Of a stretch of DNA of 64,000 bases, positions 22,880 through 34,049 are shown one piece after another; within the stretch, counting starts at the first letter, position 1; each line of letters opens with the position of its first letter. The notes below the pieces were generated by a model that saw only the letters and a program-made list of their open reading frames with translations, searched no databases and was not told the origin of the DNA. The position numbers and the translations under genes are program-made. This DNA comes from Sorex araneus. Lineage: Eukaryota > Chordata > Mammalia > Eulipotyphla > Soricidae. The DNA lies in assembly GCF_027595985.1 (NCBI RefSeq), contig NC_073302.1, positions 393,752,403 to 393,816,402 of the forward strand, given 5' to 3'.

Positions 22880-23640
22880 ACTGAGGAAGTTCAGTGTTGT
22901 CCATGGTCCTGTGCTTTACTCAGGGTTGCTATTTTGTCCCCCAGGTCAGGATTCCTCCTGCTTGAGAAGCCACACGTTTCTTCACTCTCCATAACTCACC
23001 ATGAACATACAAAGAAATTCTAACGGCAGCCACCTAAACACAAAATAACACACAAGAAAAGAACTTCAGACTGCAAGAGAACCCACCAGACTTACTGAGT
23101 GAAGGAATGAAGGCGCTAGCCCTTCAGAAGACTCTGCCAGTAATAATGAGCTACATAAAGTCTATGATACGGAATTTAGAGAGGAATTGTTGAGGGGGTA
23201 TAAGGAGCTCAAAGAAAATGAAATAGACTGCCAGTAAAACACAAGGTGATGTGCGATCAGAAGTGAGCAAACTACAAACAGAAATGACAGATCTGAAAAA
23301 CTTGGTTGGTGAAATGAGAAATCCCGGAAAGGCATCGGCAGCAGAGGAACAATTGCTAAAGAAAGATCAGTGTGCTGCAAGAGGAGATACAACACCAGAA
23401 GATGGAAAAAGGCCTCAAAATAAACCAACAGCTGACAAGAGAACTTTGGGATAAATACAAGAAGAACAACATAACAGTCATTGGGGTTCCAGTGGAACAC
23501 TATGTAGCTGTTAGGAAAAATGAAATCATGAAATTTGATTGAAAGTGGATACACATGGAGAGTATCATGCTGAGCAAAGTGAATCAGACGAAGAGGGACA
23601 AACAGGATGTTTGTCCATAGCGTTCTTTCTGTACACATGC
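22880..23640 (+). pseudogene. L1 with ORF1 fused to the ORF2 C-terminus by internal deletion
   Basis: An ORF1-like start (MNIQRNSNGSH) is at 22998. The coiled-coil region follows at about 23120-23240 (YDTEFREELLRGYKELKENE) and 23251-23380. After a frameshift near 23395, one frame reads DKYKKNNITVIGVPVE (the usual L1 ORF1 RRM opening). It then runs straight into EHYVAVRKNEIMKFD and ESIMLSKVNQTKRDKQD, the normal ORF2 C-terminus. The middle of ORF1 and nearly all of ORF2 are missing. The layout resembles HAL1 (half-L1) elements, or a one-off deletion. Confidence 0.75.
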
Positions 23641-23940
23641 TTGCCTCTTAGGTAACTTCAGTTCTGTGAATGGTATATGAGTTTATTGTGGGGCAGCTGG
23701 GTTGTTTTCAGTGCTGGGTTGTTGTCTAATATAACTAGCATTTAAATGAACAAAAATGTACACAACTTTTCAAATCAGTGTTTTTTGGAATAGATACCTA
23801 GGTACAAATTGCTAAATAATATAGTAATTTATCAAAAAATTACTAGAGTTAATACAGTGAATGAGGGTTCTTCTAAGTTGTTTCTGGCCTTTTAGATTTT
23901 CATTGATGTGAGCTGATAGCTCAGTGTTTTATAGTTTTTT

Positions 23941-24108
23941 TTTTTCTTTTTGGGTCACACCTGGCGTTGCACAGGGGTTACTTCTGGCTTTGTACTCAGG
24001 AATTACTCATGGCGGTGCTCAGGGGACCATATGGGATGCTGGGAATTGAACCCGGGTCAGCTACATACAAAGCAAACGCCTTACCCGCTGTACTATCACT
24101 CCAGCCCA
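23941..24108 (-). mobile_element. SINE-A
   Basis: It runs from CTTTTTGGGTCACACC to TGTACTATCACTCCAGCCC. TTATAGTTTTTT flanks it near 23929 and 24109. Confidence 0.94.
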
Positions 24109-24109
24109 T

Positions 24110-24538
24110 TATAGTTTTTTTTTAAATGTAGAATACATATAATATCTGAGGTGGAGAGAATATTCAGAAATGAGTAACAAATATTTTTGGTGGTTTAATG
24201 AGATCTACTGCCTGCTTTTGTATGGCCCAAAGAAAAATGTTCTTATATATTTAAATATTTGAAAATTTAAAACTAAAATTTTGAGTCATGGAAATTATTT
24301 TAGTAAATATATAAAATTGCTTTGGACTGCAACGATGCTACTGTTTATATATTATCTAAGCTACTTTCCCCCAACTGAGATAGTTGCAAGAGATTTTATT
24401 TGATATAAAAGGTTAAAAAATTTAAATGCTTGCTTTCTGGTCTTTTATAGAAGTTTTTGCTAATTCTTATTCTGGGTTGCAGACAAAGTGATTTCTGTCT
24501 CTTGGAAAAAGTATTAAAAATCAATTGTGTATTATTTT
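24110..24538. other. AT-rich stretch without a recognised gene
   Basis: No repeat or exon signal was recognised. Confidence 0.5.
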
Positions 24539-24539
24539 T

Positions 24540-24722
24540 CTTTCTGGGGGTTGGCATTCAGGGCTACACCCATACTCAGGGGTGCTTTGGATTTACTCCT
24601 GGCTCTGCTGTCAGGAATAACTCCTGGTGAGCTTCTGGAATGACCTGTGGTGCAGGGGATAGAACCAAAGTTGACCCCGACAAGGCAAGTGCCCTACCTG
24701 CTCTACTATTGCTCCATATCCT
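24540..24722 (-). mobile_element. Diverged SINE-A-like element
   Basis: Order GGCTACACCCATACTCAGG, CTGTCAGGAATAACTCCTGG, GGGGATAGAACC (B box), GGCAAGTGCCCTACC, ACTATTGCTCC. Confidence 0.8.
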
Positions 24723-24729
24723 GCATGTC

Positions 24730-25271
24730 ATCTTTAAAGTAAAAAGTGCTAGAGAAACAAGTGAGGATTATACATTAACGGTGAATATACAGAGTGACAG
24801 TAATTTCCTTGGTCTGCAATTACTTTTGATTTCATTGAGATTAATTTCCCTGGGAAACCATTTCTTAAGGTGCTGCTTTGACGTGTCCCTCAATTTGGTG
24901 TCTCATTAGTCAGGGAAAAATCAATAGCTAGATACTTGCCAGGGTTAGGGGTTGGGTGGGGGGTGGAGGTGGTGAAGAATCCTGCTTTATCTAAAGCTGT
25001 TTACAGAAACTTAAAGCTGGTAACCTCACATCAAATACAATCCATAGACTATTTCTCATCTTTAAAGTTGATTATACTTGGAATTTTTGAAATAGGTGAT
25101 GATGTACAAAATTATGAAAATTTTACCCCAAATTTTGCCTACGTTCTAAAAATACTGAACATGCTTCCCCATGTGAAAGTACAAGTTACAGAGCCACTGC
25201 ACATTTCGCAGGAGACAGGAACTGTCCAGAAACCTCGGTTCTTTGCTCTGTGCTTTTACTTACTTTCGTAG
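24730..25271. other. Unique sequence upstream of a candidate exon
   Basis: No repeat was recognised. The last 30 bases form a pyrimidine-rich tract ending CTTTCGTAG, a good splice acceptor. The open frame at 24936-25271 ends exactly in that TAG and is not taken as coding. Confidence 0.45.
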
Positions 25272-25379
25272 CCATCTGGTCCAGGGAAGATCAGTAGTAG
25301 AGTTACTACTGATCCCAAGGCCCTTCGAAGTTACTTATTTGATGGAGAAAGGTGGATAGAGGCTTTTGTGACTGCTGAG
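25272..25379 (+). CDS. Candidate internal coding exon of an unidentified host gene
   Basis: An acceptor (pyrimidine tract GCTTTTACTTACTTTCGTAG, cut after 25271) and a donor (GAG then GTGAGC, cut after 25379) bound exactly 108 bases. Only one forward frame is open across it. It gives 36 residues starting PSGPGKISSRV, including ALRSYLFDGERW and ending EAFVTAE. Length divisible by three fits a phase 0-0 exon. The composition is higher in GC and more protein-like than the surroundings, and no repeat overlaps it. I do not recognise the protein. It is the only exon-like segment I can defend in this window, and it would make the neighbouring DNA intronic. A chance pairing of splice-like signals cannot be excluded. 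Confidence 0.5.
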
Positions 25380-25940
25380 GTGAGCATATATTTGGCAAAT
25401 AGAAAGAGCAATATTTTCAGAGATCTGGGAAAAGGACCTAAAATCCACACTGTAGTACTTTACAAGACGATGAGTGGGTAGAAATATCATGAAGCCGGAA
25501 GATAATGTCATCTCCTAACAATTTAATAATGAACATTACTCTCATTCGTAGTAAATACATAAAATTACTTTTTCATTATGTTATCTCAGCATAATTTGGA
25601 TTATGTTGCTGCAGTCTTATACTAATAGAAAAGATTTTATCATTGATCTTATATGAAATTGAGTGACTTGTGATTCTACAATGCAATTAGAAAGATAGTA
25701 GGGATTTATATAAAATATTTAATACAAGGCATCATTGAATGATAAGCTGGCTAAGCAACTCAGTTTATTATGAGCTTCCTATTGGTAGTGGTGTTAAAAA
25801 TAAAATGGATTAACTTCATAGATAATTTTCTTAGATATATGTAATCAGCACTTGAATTGTTGGATTATGTGGTGTCCATCTCATTCAGAGAAGCTTTTGT
25901 TTCTTGTGATTATTTATTATATATTATGTTATAAATCAGT
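25380..25940. other. Unique AT-rich sequence downstream of the candidate exon
   Basis: No repeat or further exon signal was recognised. Confidence 0.45.
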
Positions 25941-25944
25941 GAAA

Positions 25945-26187
25945 TATAGCACTGTAGCACTGTCATCCTGTTGTTCATCGATTTTGCTTGAGCGAGCACC
26001 AGTAACGTCTCCATCATGAGACTTGTTGTTACTGTTTTTGGCATATCGAATACGCCATGGGTAGCTTACCAGGCTCTGCCGTGTGAGTGGGATATTCTCA
26101 GTAGCTTGTCGGGCTCTCTGAGAGGGATGGAGGAATCGAACCCGGGTTGGCCGCATGCCCTACCTGCTGTGCTATTGCTCTACTTTT
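25945..26187 (-). mobile_element. SINE-B
   Basis: Tail side GCACTGTCATCCTGTTGTTC, RTE-like body GTTTTTGGCATATCGAATAC, head GGAATCGAACCCGGGTTGGC and TGTGCTATTGCTC. Confidence 0.94.
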
Positions 26188-26255
26188 TACACAACTTATT
26201 TGATTTTACACAACCTTATGTTTAAGGCACACACATATAAGCTTTGTATTTTTCT

Positions 26256-26456
26256 TTATGTTTTTAGCATCAACAACTTTATTGAAGAGGGAAGAAGCTT
26301 CAGACTCAGCTCGGACACCAGGGCCATGCTGTGACCTGTCAGGGCCTGGCTTCTTCCTCCCTGCACTGGACTGGGCGGTGATCTGAGGTTGCCGTGGCTC
26401 TGGCTGCTGAAACTCACCCATGAACACGGGCAAAGCCATGGGTAATTTCCAACCAA
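26256..26456 (-). pseudogene. Possible processed pseudogene or mRNA 3' end fragment
   Basis: On the minus strand the sequence is GC-rich and ends TTCAATAAAGTTGTTGATGC, then AAAAACATAAAGAAAAA. That is a canonical AATAAA about 14 bases ahead of a decayed A-tail. This is how a reverse-transcribed mRNA looks. Two overlapping frames are open (MALPVFMGEFQQPE and MVGNYPWLCPCSW), so the coding frame is not certain and it may be all 3' UTR. I do not recognise the parent gene. No target-site duplication was identified. Confidence 0.5.
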
Positions 26457-26629
26457 CGCTGGTTGTTATGTATTTTTACATGCAAGTAAACTGCCAACTG
26501 ATACAGTTATTTGTATCTCAACATAATTGAACATCAAAATTCATGATGCTGAATGGGGATAAAAGGAGGCATAAATTTTTATATATTATATAACACCTGG
26601 AAATACTTTGAGTGAAAAAGTAACAGGAG

Positions 26630-26790
26630 GGGGCTGAGGAGAGAGTTTATACGGGTTAGGGCTTATCTGTGCACGTGGGAGGCCCAGGTTTAATACCTGG
26701 GACCACACAGTCCCAAGCTCCACAGAGGGCAACATACGCATACACAAGGAGTGGGCCCCAAGATCTTCAGAATCGAAAAGAAAAGGAGGA
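26630..26790 (+). mobile_element. Diverged tRNA-type SINE
   Basis: Decayed head GGGGCTGAGGAGAGAGTTTA, B-box remnant CCAGGTTTAATACCTGG, then a SINE-like body with CACAGAGGGCAAC. Assigned on order only. Confidence 0.5.
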
Positions 26791-26889
26791 TTCATTTCAG
26801 GCCATGCAATTAATGTCTAAACACTAAAAATTAGTACTAGAAAGCTAAGTTCAAATCTCTGTAATTTTGACTCTTGGTATATAATCTGT

Positions 26890-27775
26890 CAGTGCGCAAG
26901 TGAGCAGAACGGACATGGTATTTCATTTGTTCGTTCATCAGGAAGAACCATCATGGACCACTGATTCTCAACAGCCAACGGCCTGACACATCCCCTCCCC
27001 AGGTAACCTGCCGTCACCGTCACAGGCTCTCTATAGTGTTCGGGTTCTGTCCCTTCCCGTTGATGTGTCTGTGGTGCCAGGGTTCGCACACATGATGCAG
27101 CTTCCCTGGAGTCACACCTATTGGTCGTGCTCTCACACTCCGGGTGTGTGGTGTGAGGACTCCCAACAACCGTGCGAGGGATCAAACCGGGACTAAGAGG
27201 CTCCATTCTAGCAAGTCAGGCAGTTCAGCGCTCATGCCTTCTAGGCCCAGAGGGAACGTGTTTAAGGCACAGCTCTGTGCGTGATGAGCATGTGTGAGGC
27301 TGTGGGTCTGCTCCCTGAGCAACACAGGGTGCGACCCTAGATGCCACCATCTGCTGCCACAATACAAGGAGCTCTGTGCTACAGAGGCTTTGACCAGGAG
27401 GCAGGAAGGAATTAGGGTGCATGCCCAGCAGGTCTGTGCCCATACCCATCATAGGTTCTATTCCCAGCACCTCGGAGTTCCCTGAGCACAGACCAAGTAC
27501 TCTAAAGACCCTTGAGTCCTGCCAGGAAGTCTATGTATCCCTGGCACCACAGGGCCCAAGTGGCATTGCATCCTCAGGCCACACAGAGCAATGTGTAGGT
27601 CCCAGTTGGCTGAGAGTCACTGGCGGGGAGAGGGGCGGGCAGGGGGCAGCAGGCTCGCGGTGCTCAGGGCGTATTCCTTCTACACGCAGTCATCTCTCCT
27701 TCCAGAGCTCACACCAGAGCTGGCCGCATGCAAGGCAAGTGCCTTATCCGCAGTACTATCTCCAGCCTCTAATCA
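26890..27775. other. GC-rich block of stacked old SINE-like pieces
   Basis: This ~0.9-kb block stands out from the AT-rich flanks. Pieces with tRNA-SINE features occur on both strands: AGGGATCAAACCGGGACTAA near 27179 (minus), GGTTCTATTCCCAGCACC near 27452 (plus) and CGCATGCAAGGCAAGTGCC near 27725 (minus). Much of the rest is unassigned. Open frames of 60-150 codons here are incidental to high GC. An old composite repeat or a remnant of unique GC-rich sequence are both possible. Confidence 0.5.
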
Positions 27776-28049
27776 GAGTTGTCTTCAATACTGGACGGGA
27801 GACTGTGGAAAGGGAACTCACTGGAAGCCACATATTCTGTTATCTCCATGTCATTCTTCATATTCTTTGATTTTGAAATTTATTATTTCTTGTTTGCTGA
27901 CAAAGTTAATTATGTAAAAATCTTTACAAATTTAAAAAAGCTAGTTTAATTTTAGATTTACCAAAAATGATAAATTAATCAGCTTAATTATGGGGTATTT
28001 ACCAAGACAAAGCTTATGTATCAATGAGACATTTTAAAAGTCTGAATAA

Positions 28050-28160
28050 TGTGCCAGAGAGAAACTGAAGTATTAAGCACATCGGGACTCTGGAGTTCTA
28101 TCCCCAGGACCACTGCCCTGAGCAGGAGTGATTCCTGATAATTCAGTCAAAAAAAAAAAT
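28050..28160 (+). mobile_element. SINE fragment, diverged
   Basis: GGAGTTCTATCCCCAGGACC (B-box region) and GCAGGAGTGATTCCTGATAA, followed by A10. Confidence 0.65.
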
Positions 28161-28450
28161 GTCTGAGTAGACTATAGACCGAACATGAAGGCCACTCAAT
28201 ACCTCTACTGCAAACTACAACACCCAAAAGGAGAGAGAACAAAAGGGAATGCCCTTCCGCAGAGGCAGGGTGGGGTGGTGGGGGATGGGGTGGGGGTGGT
28301 GAGAGGGATACTGGGATCATTGGTGGAGGTGAATGGGCACTGGTGGAGGGATGGGTAAACGACCACTGTATGAGTGAAATGCAAACACAAAAGATCATAA
28401 GTTTGTAACTGTACATCATAGTGATTCTCTAATAAAAAATAAGAAAAAAA
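28160..28450 (+). mobile_element. 5'-truncated L1 3' UTR
   Basis: On the plus strand it matches the reverse complement of 21544-22073: ACCGAACATGAAGGCCACTC, ACACCCAAAAGGAGAGAGAA, a G-rich tract (28262-28305), GAGGTGAATGGGCACTGG, and a 3' end TGATTCTCTAATAAAAAAT. Confidence 0.9.
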
Positions 28451-28639
28451 TCGCTACGTTTTATAGTTATTCCTTAGATAGCTTTGTTACTAAGTTTTTT
28501 CCTCTATTATCTAAAAAATACTATCTTTTAGAATTATTATTATCTAAATTATTTATTATTTTTATGATAATAAAATCATTTTTACAATAACAATAGTTTC
28601 ATAATAATATAAAATATTTTATATTATTGTATTATAAAT

Positions 28640-28886
28640 ATAGCAATCACTGTCACTGTTATCCCATTGCTCATCAATTTGTTCTAGCGGGCACCAGTAA
28701 CGTCTCTCATTGAGAGACTTATTGTTACTGTTTTTGGCATATCCAATACGCATGGGTAGCCAGGCTCTGCCGTGAGGGGGTCCATACCCTCTGTAGCTTG
28801 CCCGGCTCTCCGAGAGGGGCGGAGGAATCAAACACGGGTTGGCCGCATGAAAGGCAAAAGCCCAACCGCTGTGCTATCGCTCCAGT
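28640..28886 (-). mobile_element. SINE-B
   Basis: Tail CACTGTCACTGTTATCCC, body with GTTTTTGGCATATCCAATAC, head GGCGGAGGAATC and GCTGTGCTATCGCTCCAG. Repeated TATTTTATA on both sides may be the target duplication. Confidence 0.94.
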
Positions 28887-28889
28887 ATT

Positions 28890-30795
28890 TTATAATAATA
28901 ATAAATTATTTATAGCTATTTATTTATTATTATAATAAATAAAATATTTATTAGTATATTATTGCTACTACTTTATAGATACTATTACTATCTATGAAGT
29001 GATTTATATGTAATCCTTTAAAATTTTACAGCAGTTTTATAATTTTCATTTTATGAGTAAACTAAGATACAGAATGGTTAAGCTCTTTTCTAAAAACACT
29101 CCTCTAATTGTGGAATAAGAATGCAAATTTAGTACTTTGGATTTGTCATTATTAAGAACTACTCTTATCACTGTTAATATTAAACATCCATCCTTTTGGT
29201 TGAATCAAGAAATGGAAAGGAAAGAAAGGGAGGAAAGTAGTAACAAAAATAGCTTCTCTCAACTTCACTTTCCCCAATTCTTATTATTTATTCCTTTTGA
29301 AGAAAGTCCAGCTCAATTAATTTAGGTATTAAATGGTTTTGAGTTGATACTTAAATATGATAACAAATTACCTAGCAGATTTTATCAAGCTTTCAAATTG
29401 GTGTGCCTTAGAAAAAAGAAATTACAAATGTACTCCCTAAAGACTTCTTCTTTCCTCTTTACACAGGATAATACTATGGGTAAAATTTCTTACATTTTTA
29501 AATATTCTTTGTTCTTAGCATTTTCCTTTGCCTATGATTTTTGCTAAGATTATGGATTCCTAATGAAGGCATTGACTGATAAACTGATAAAATCCTCTTA
29601 TAGCCAAGGCTCCTGCAATTGTTATTGTCAACATAAATTTAGATTGTCAGTCAACCTTTTTTGATTTGCAAAAACAAACAAAATTTTGTTATTTTAAATT
29701 TCCATTTGCATTCTTAAAGTATTTGAAAGGGACAAATTTTCCTTAATGAATCTGGAGCTTTTTTGAGTTTAAATACTATTGATGCAGGGCAGGTGACAAT
29801 GGGTGTCTATATTGGTCCACAATTCTGGTCCATCAGTATTTTAATTAATGTTGTTCAATATTTTAATTCATAAAAGTATTGAGTACATAAGATTATCAGG
29901 CTAGAAAGTTATATTGAAAAGTACATGGGAAAGAACAAGAAACTTCTCAGCATAGAGGGATTTAGTATAGAGCTAAATTGAATATGACTCATTTTGTGGA
30001 GTTTTTGATAGGAAAATAGGGTCACTGTGTTAGTTATCAAGTGATAGAACAATTTATGGAACTTGCAGGGATTATATAAGATGGTCTGGCTAGTTGGAGT
30101 TCGTTATCTTTATGGTCATTGACCTTTTAGGTTATCTAGCTGGCCATTGGTCTTATATAGTATCCTTTGTCTCTTAATCTCCTTAAACATAAGTAAGGTC
30201 TGGAATGGAAAACATTGATCAGGAAGAACCCAGAAATTCACCATAGTGAATTTCAAAGTATGATGAAGGCTGTCAAAAATGACAAAAGGAACTGAGACTC
30301 CTTCTTTCACTCTAGAATCTGATTTGTTGTTATTGCTCTTGACATCAGCTCTGGTACAAGGCACTGGTACATTTGGTGCAGGTACATGTGTTGATATTTT
30401 TTGCCTAATGCTTCTATGGTCCTCTTATACCTATAACATGTTAATATGTTGAAAATGGAATTAGTGCTCTAAATGATAAAAGTAAAAAACAAAGTAAAAT
30501 AAAACAACAACTTGAGTCCCAGAGTAGAAACACACCCTCTTTGTAATTATAGTAGAGAGAGGTTGCATTTTGCTTTTATAGTGTTGGAAAGGAAGATTAA
30601 ATGAAGTAATTGTAACAAGAATTATTCTAACAAAGATGAAAACATACATGTTGAGTGCCTGTTCTTAACTTTTCTTTCTGTTATGAGTTAATCTGCACTA
30701 TTAACAACAATATTAATAATAAAATCCATTGATTATATAGTATTAATTAAATTAGTATCAAGTTCATTTTATGTGTCTTACTCATTCATTATTTA
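28890..30795. other. AT-rich stretch without a recognised gene
   Basis: About 1.9 kb. An 80-90-residue open frame on the minus strand at 30116-30364 has no recognised similarity and no good splice signals. Confidence 0.55.
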
Positions 30796-30796
30796 T

Positions 30797-30890
30797 TTAT
30801 TTGGTAGTGACAGGAATTAATCCTCAGGCCTTACACATAGAAGGCAAGTGCTTTACCACAGAACTGATGTTGTGTCCTTGACCCATGCAT
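30797..30890 (-). mobile_element. Old tRNA-type SINE head
   Basis: GACAGGAATTAATCCTCAGG, GAAGGCAAGTGCTTTACC and CAGAACTGATGTTGTGTCC fit the head of an old tRNA-derived SINE. Confidence 0.5.
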
Positions 30891-30894
30891 TTTC

Positions 30895-32294
30895 TTTCTT
30901 AATTCTTATAAAAATCCAATGGGTCTTTTATGGGGGTAAAAAGTGATTTCATAATTATTAATACTCAGTCAGTACCTGCTATTGAGTACAATATGTCAAG
31001 AGTTATATATTTTTCTTCCCTTGTTAAAACTGTGCCATATCAGTGATACAAATTTTTGTCATATATCTTTAATTATTGGATAAGATAATATTTTGTAATT
31101 GTATGACTGAGACTGAGAAACAAATTATTGTAGGTCATCAACAAATGGTGCAAATTCCTTTTTATCTTGCCCCTCCTATATTTGCTCACTAATATCTATG
31201 CATAGATTAAACAGAAGAAAGTACTTTTCCTGTTCAACGTTTTATTTATGAAATTTTTCTTTAGAATAAAAACTCAATAATCTATGCATTTAGATACAAA
31301 TTCTATTTGCTTATATTTTAACTGGAATATATCATCCAGGCCAGTAATAACTGTATTCTTGCACATGGGAAATCACAAGTTAGAAAGTTATAGAGAAACA
31401 ATGTAATACCCCTATAGAGAATAAAGAAAACAAACATATCAGAAAGAATAATAATTTCTATATCATAAAAGGTTTTGTTCTAATAAATAAAATACTCAAT
31501 TACATTATAGATTCTAAAATTTATGACTCACTGGGTCTGCTTTTATTCATGCTAAAGTGGGTTACCATTAGAACTTTGTAAAATAATGGTGGTTATAAGT
31601 TAATTTTAGTACAAATAATAAAATTTTGTCATTCATTATTAATGAAAGAAACCAAACAATAAATGGAAAAAAAAGTCACAAATGCAAACTTTTAATTAAG
31701 AGTAATAGAGTATCGGCATCTTTTGTATCAAGGATTATGTAAATATGCACAAAGTTAATTGTGTTTAAATAAAAAGTATTACAGAAAAAGTTTTATTTCT
31801 ACCACTACAGAGATACTAGAACATTATTTAAAATAGCCATTTTTGCTGTTATTTTCTTGCAGTTATTTTGGATAAATTAACTAAACAATGAAAAAGCTAG
31901 ATTATCTAAATGTTTCAATTCAGGACAATACTCGTTTACTTATTTAGAAATGATCTGATTTGAAGAAAAGCATGTTATTATTACAGTTAATCATTTAAAA
32001 TTAAGAAAGTTACTCCTTTTGTATTAATTGAATGTTATTCATTTCAGAAGTTTGAATAAATTTAAAACTGTATTTACCAATGTCAGCATGCATCAGATTT
32101 TTAATTTATAAGTAATTCGACAAAATAATTTCAGTGAAAAATTCTGTATTTTTATGTATCAACTTATGCTATAAAATTTGTTATAACATTGTTTGATATC
32201 ACAAAAATCTTACTTCAGTATAAATTTATGTAATTCTCTATCAAGTTCATAAAATTATTTTTTCATGCAACTTCAGAGTTAACTCACTAGTATG
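30895..32294. other. AT-rich stretch without a recognised gene
   Basis: No repeat, RNA gene or exon signal was recognised. Confidence 0.55.
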
Positions 32295-32307
32295 CAATAT
32301 GGTATCA

Positions 32308-32541
32308 CTGTAGCATTGTCCTCCCATTGTTCATCAATTTGCTCGAGCAGGCACCAGTAATGTGTCCATCATGAGATTTGTTACTGTTTTTGGCATATGC
32401 CATGGGTAGCTTGCCAGGATCTGTCTTGCGGGCGGGATACTCTCGGTAGCTTGCTGGGCTCTCCGAGAGGGACAGAGGAATCAAACTCAGGTTGGCCTCA
32501 TGCAAGGCAAGCGCCCTAACCACTGTGCTATCACTCCAGCC
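32308..32541 (-). mobile_element. SINE-B with target-site duplication
   Basis: CAATATGGTATCA (32295-32307) and CAATATGATATCA (32542-32554) flank it. Body CTCGGTAGCTTGCTGGGCTC, head CTGTGCTATCACTCCAGC. Confidence 0.96.
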
Positions 32542-32724
32542 CAATATGATATCATAAGATATCATAAGAAATTAATAGCCTGCTAGGTTTCTTCCCATTA
32601 GTGTTTTTATTGGTGATGATGTTTTTGTTTTTAAAAAACCATAAAATGAAAATATCGAAGAGAACAACTCTGTAAAACTTATTAAAAACTCAACCAATGA
32701 GCAGCGGTAAAAGTGATAAGACTA

Positions 32725-33090
32725 CAGGGTTGGGGAGATAGTGCAGCAGATAGGGTGTTTACCTTCCAAAAATAAAGGAAAAAGAAATTCCTAAGCAGAT
32801 GATGATCACACTGGGTAAATTGAGAATTGAAATTCATACAGGAAAAAAATATCACAGGGTAAAATGGGTAAAAAGCAGGATTTAGAAAATCACCATATAA
32901 TGGAAATAGTCATTGGTACATGGGACATAACAATGTGTTATATTGTTACATATGCGATATTGAAGCTGACCCAGGTCAATTCCCAGTATCTATACATGAC
33001 AATGCATAAGAGTAATTTCTGAGTGCAGAACTAGAGTATTGCTGGGTGATTTGGCTATCCCATCAAAAAGCAAACATACAAACAAAAAAC
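32725..33090 (+). mobile_element. SINE-A split or two fragments
   Basis: A head fragment (GGGGAGATAGTGCAGCAGAT) at 32735-32765 and a body/tail fragment (GAGTAATTTCTGAGTGCAGA, TATTGCTGGGTGATTTGGC) at about 32950-33065 lie in the same orientation. Unrelated sequence separates them. Confidence 0.55.
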
Positions 33091-33120
33091 ACTCCCCAAC
33101 CCCCAAAAATGATAAGTTCA

Positions 33121-33285
33121 TAGGATTGAAGAGATAGTACAGCAAATAAGGTGCTTGTCTTGAATACAACCAGGTTTGTTCCTCAGCACCACATAGGTTC
33201 CCTAGCACATGGGAGTGAAAAGTGAACACAGAGCCAGTAATCATCCATGAGCTCTGCCAGGTGTGATCCCCCAAACAAAAAATAG
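33121..33285 (+). mobile_element. Diverged SINE-A
   Basis: Head GGATTGAAGAGATAGTACAG, then GCACCACATAGGTTCCC, then tail GCCAGGTGTGATCCCCCAAA. Confidence 0.75.
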
Positions 33286-33353
33286 AGTGCACTGAAAACA
33301 AGATCATTAATTTTATTAATTTTTATATATTTCCATAGTTTTATATGATGGCA

Positions 33354-33601
33354 GGATTGGAGCCATAGCACAGTGGGTAGGGTATTTGTCTTGCACACAG
33401 CCAACCCAGGTTCAATTCCTTTGTCCCTCTCGGAGAGCCCGGCAAGCTACCGAGAGTATCCCACCCGCATGGCAGAGCCTGGCAAGTTACCTATGGCGTA
33501 TTTGACATGCCAAAAACAATAACAACAAGTATCACAATGGAGACTTAACTGGTGCCTGCTCGAGCAAATTGATGAACAATGGGACGACAGTGCTACAGTG
33601 C
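33354..33601 (+). mobile_element. SINE-B with perfect 12-bp target-site duplication
   Basis: TATATGATGGCA flanks it at 33342-33353 and 33602-33613. Head TTGGAGCCATAGCACAGTGG, B box GGTTCAATTCC, body GAGAGCCCGGCAAGCTACCG, tail CTCGAGCAAATTGATGAACA. Confidence 0.97.
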
Positions 33602-33865
33602 TATATGATGGCAATTACAGCATTTTTTGCATGTACACTCATTCTAAATGTATAAACTAAAATTCTAGAAGAAACTTAAAAAATAAGCACAAAATGCTAG
33701 TGGGCATAACAAAATAAGTAATAAAGGAAGTATTAGTTTGTTGAGTTTAAATTCTAATAAAAAACATTTTTATCCTAGTATAACTGGAATAACATTTGTC
33801 ATGATAACAATGGACATTTTCATGTTCAATTATAATTCCCATTTGATAGATTAAAATATTAAAAA

Positions 33866-34045
33866 TCAGAGCCAGAGTGATAGTACAGTGGGTAAGGCAC
33901 TTGCCTTGCAAAGACCCAATTATGGTTCAATCCCTGGCATCCCATATGTTCTCTTGAGCACTGCCAGGAATGATCCCTGAGTGCAGAGCGAGGAGTAATC
34001 CCTGAGCATTGCTAGGTGTGATCACTGTTGAGCAAAAATCCCTAA
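33866..34045 (+). mobile_element. SINE-A
   Basis: Head CAGAGTGATAGTACAGTGGG, B box GGTTCAATCCC, body GAGTAATCCCTGAGCATTGC, tail TAGGTGTGATCACTG. The A-tail is mostly lost. Confidence 0.88.
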
Positions 34046-34049
34046 AGTA

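Noticed and set aside
23162-23638. 158-codon open frame on the minus strand
   Set aside because: It is antisense to the L1 ORF1/ORF2 fusion, which explains the sequence better.
27421-27870. 149-codon open frame
   Set aside because: It is in GC-rich DNA crossing SINE-like pieces on opposite strands. No domain or splice signal is seen.
30116-30364. Minus-strand frame of about 85-90 codons
   Set aside because: Somewhat protein-like, but no recognised similarity, no convincing splice sites and no poly(A) signature.
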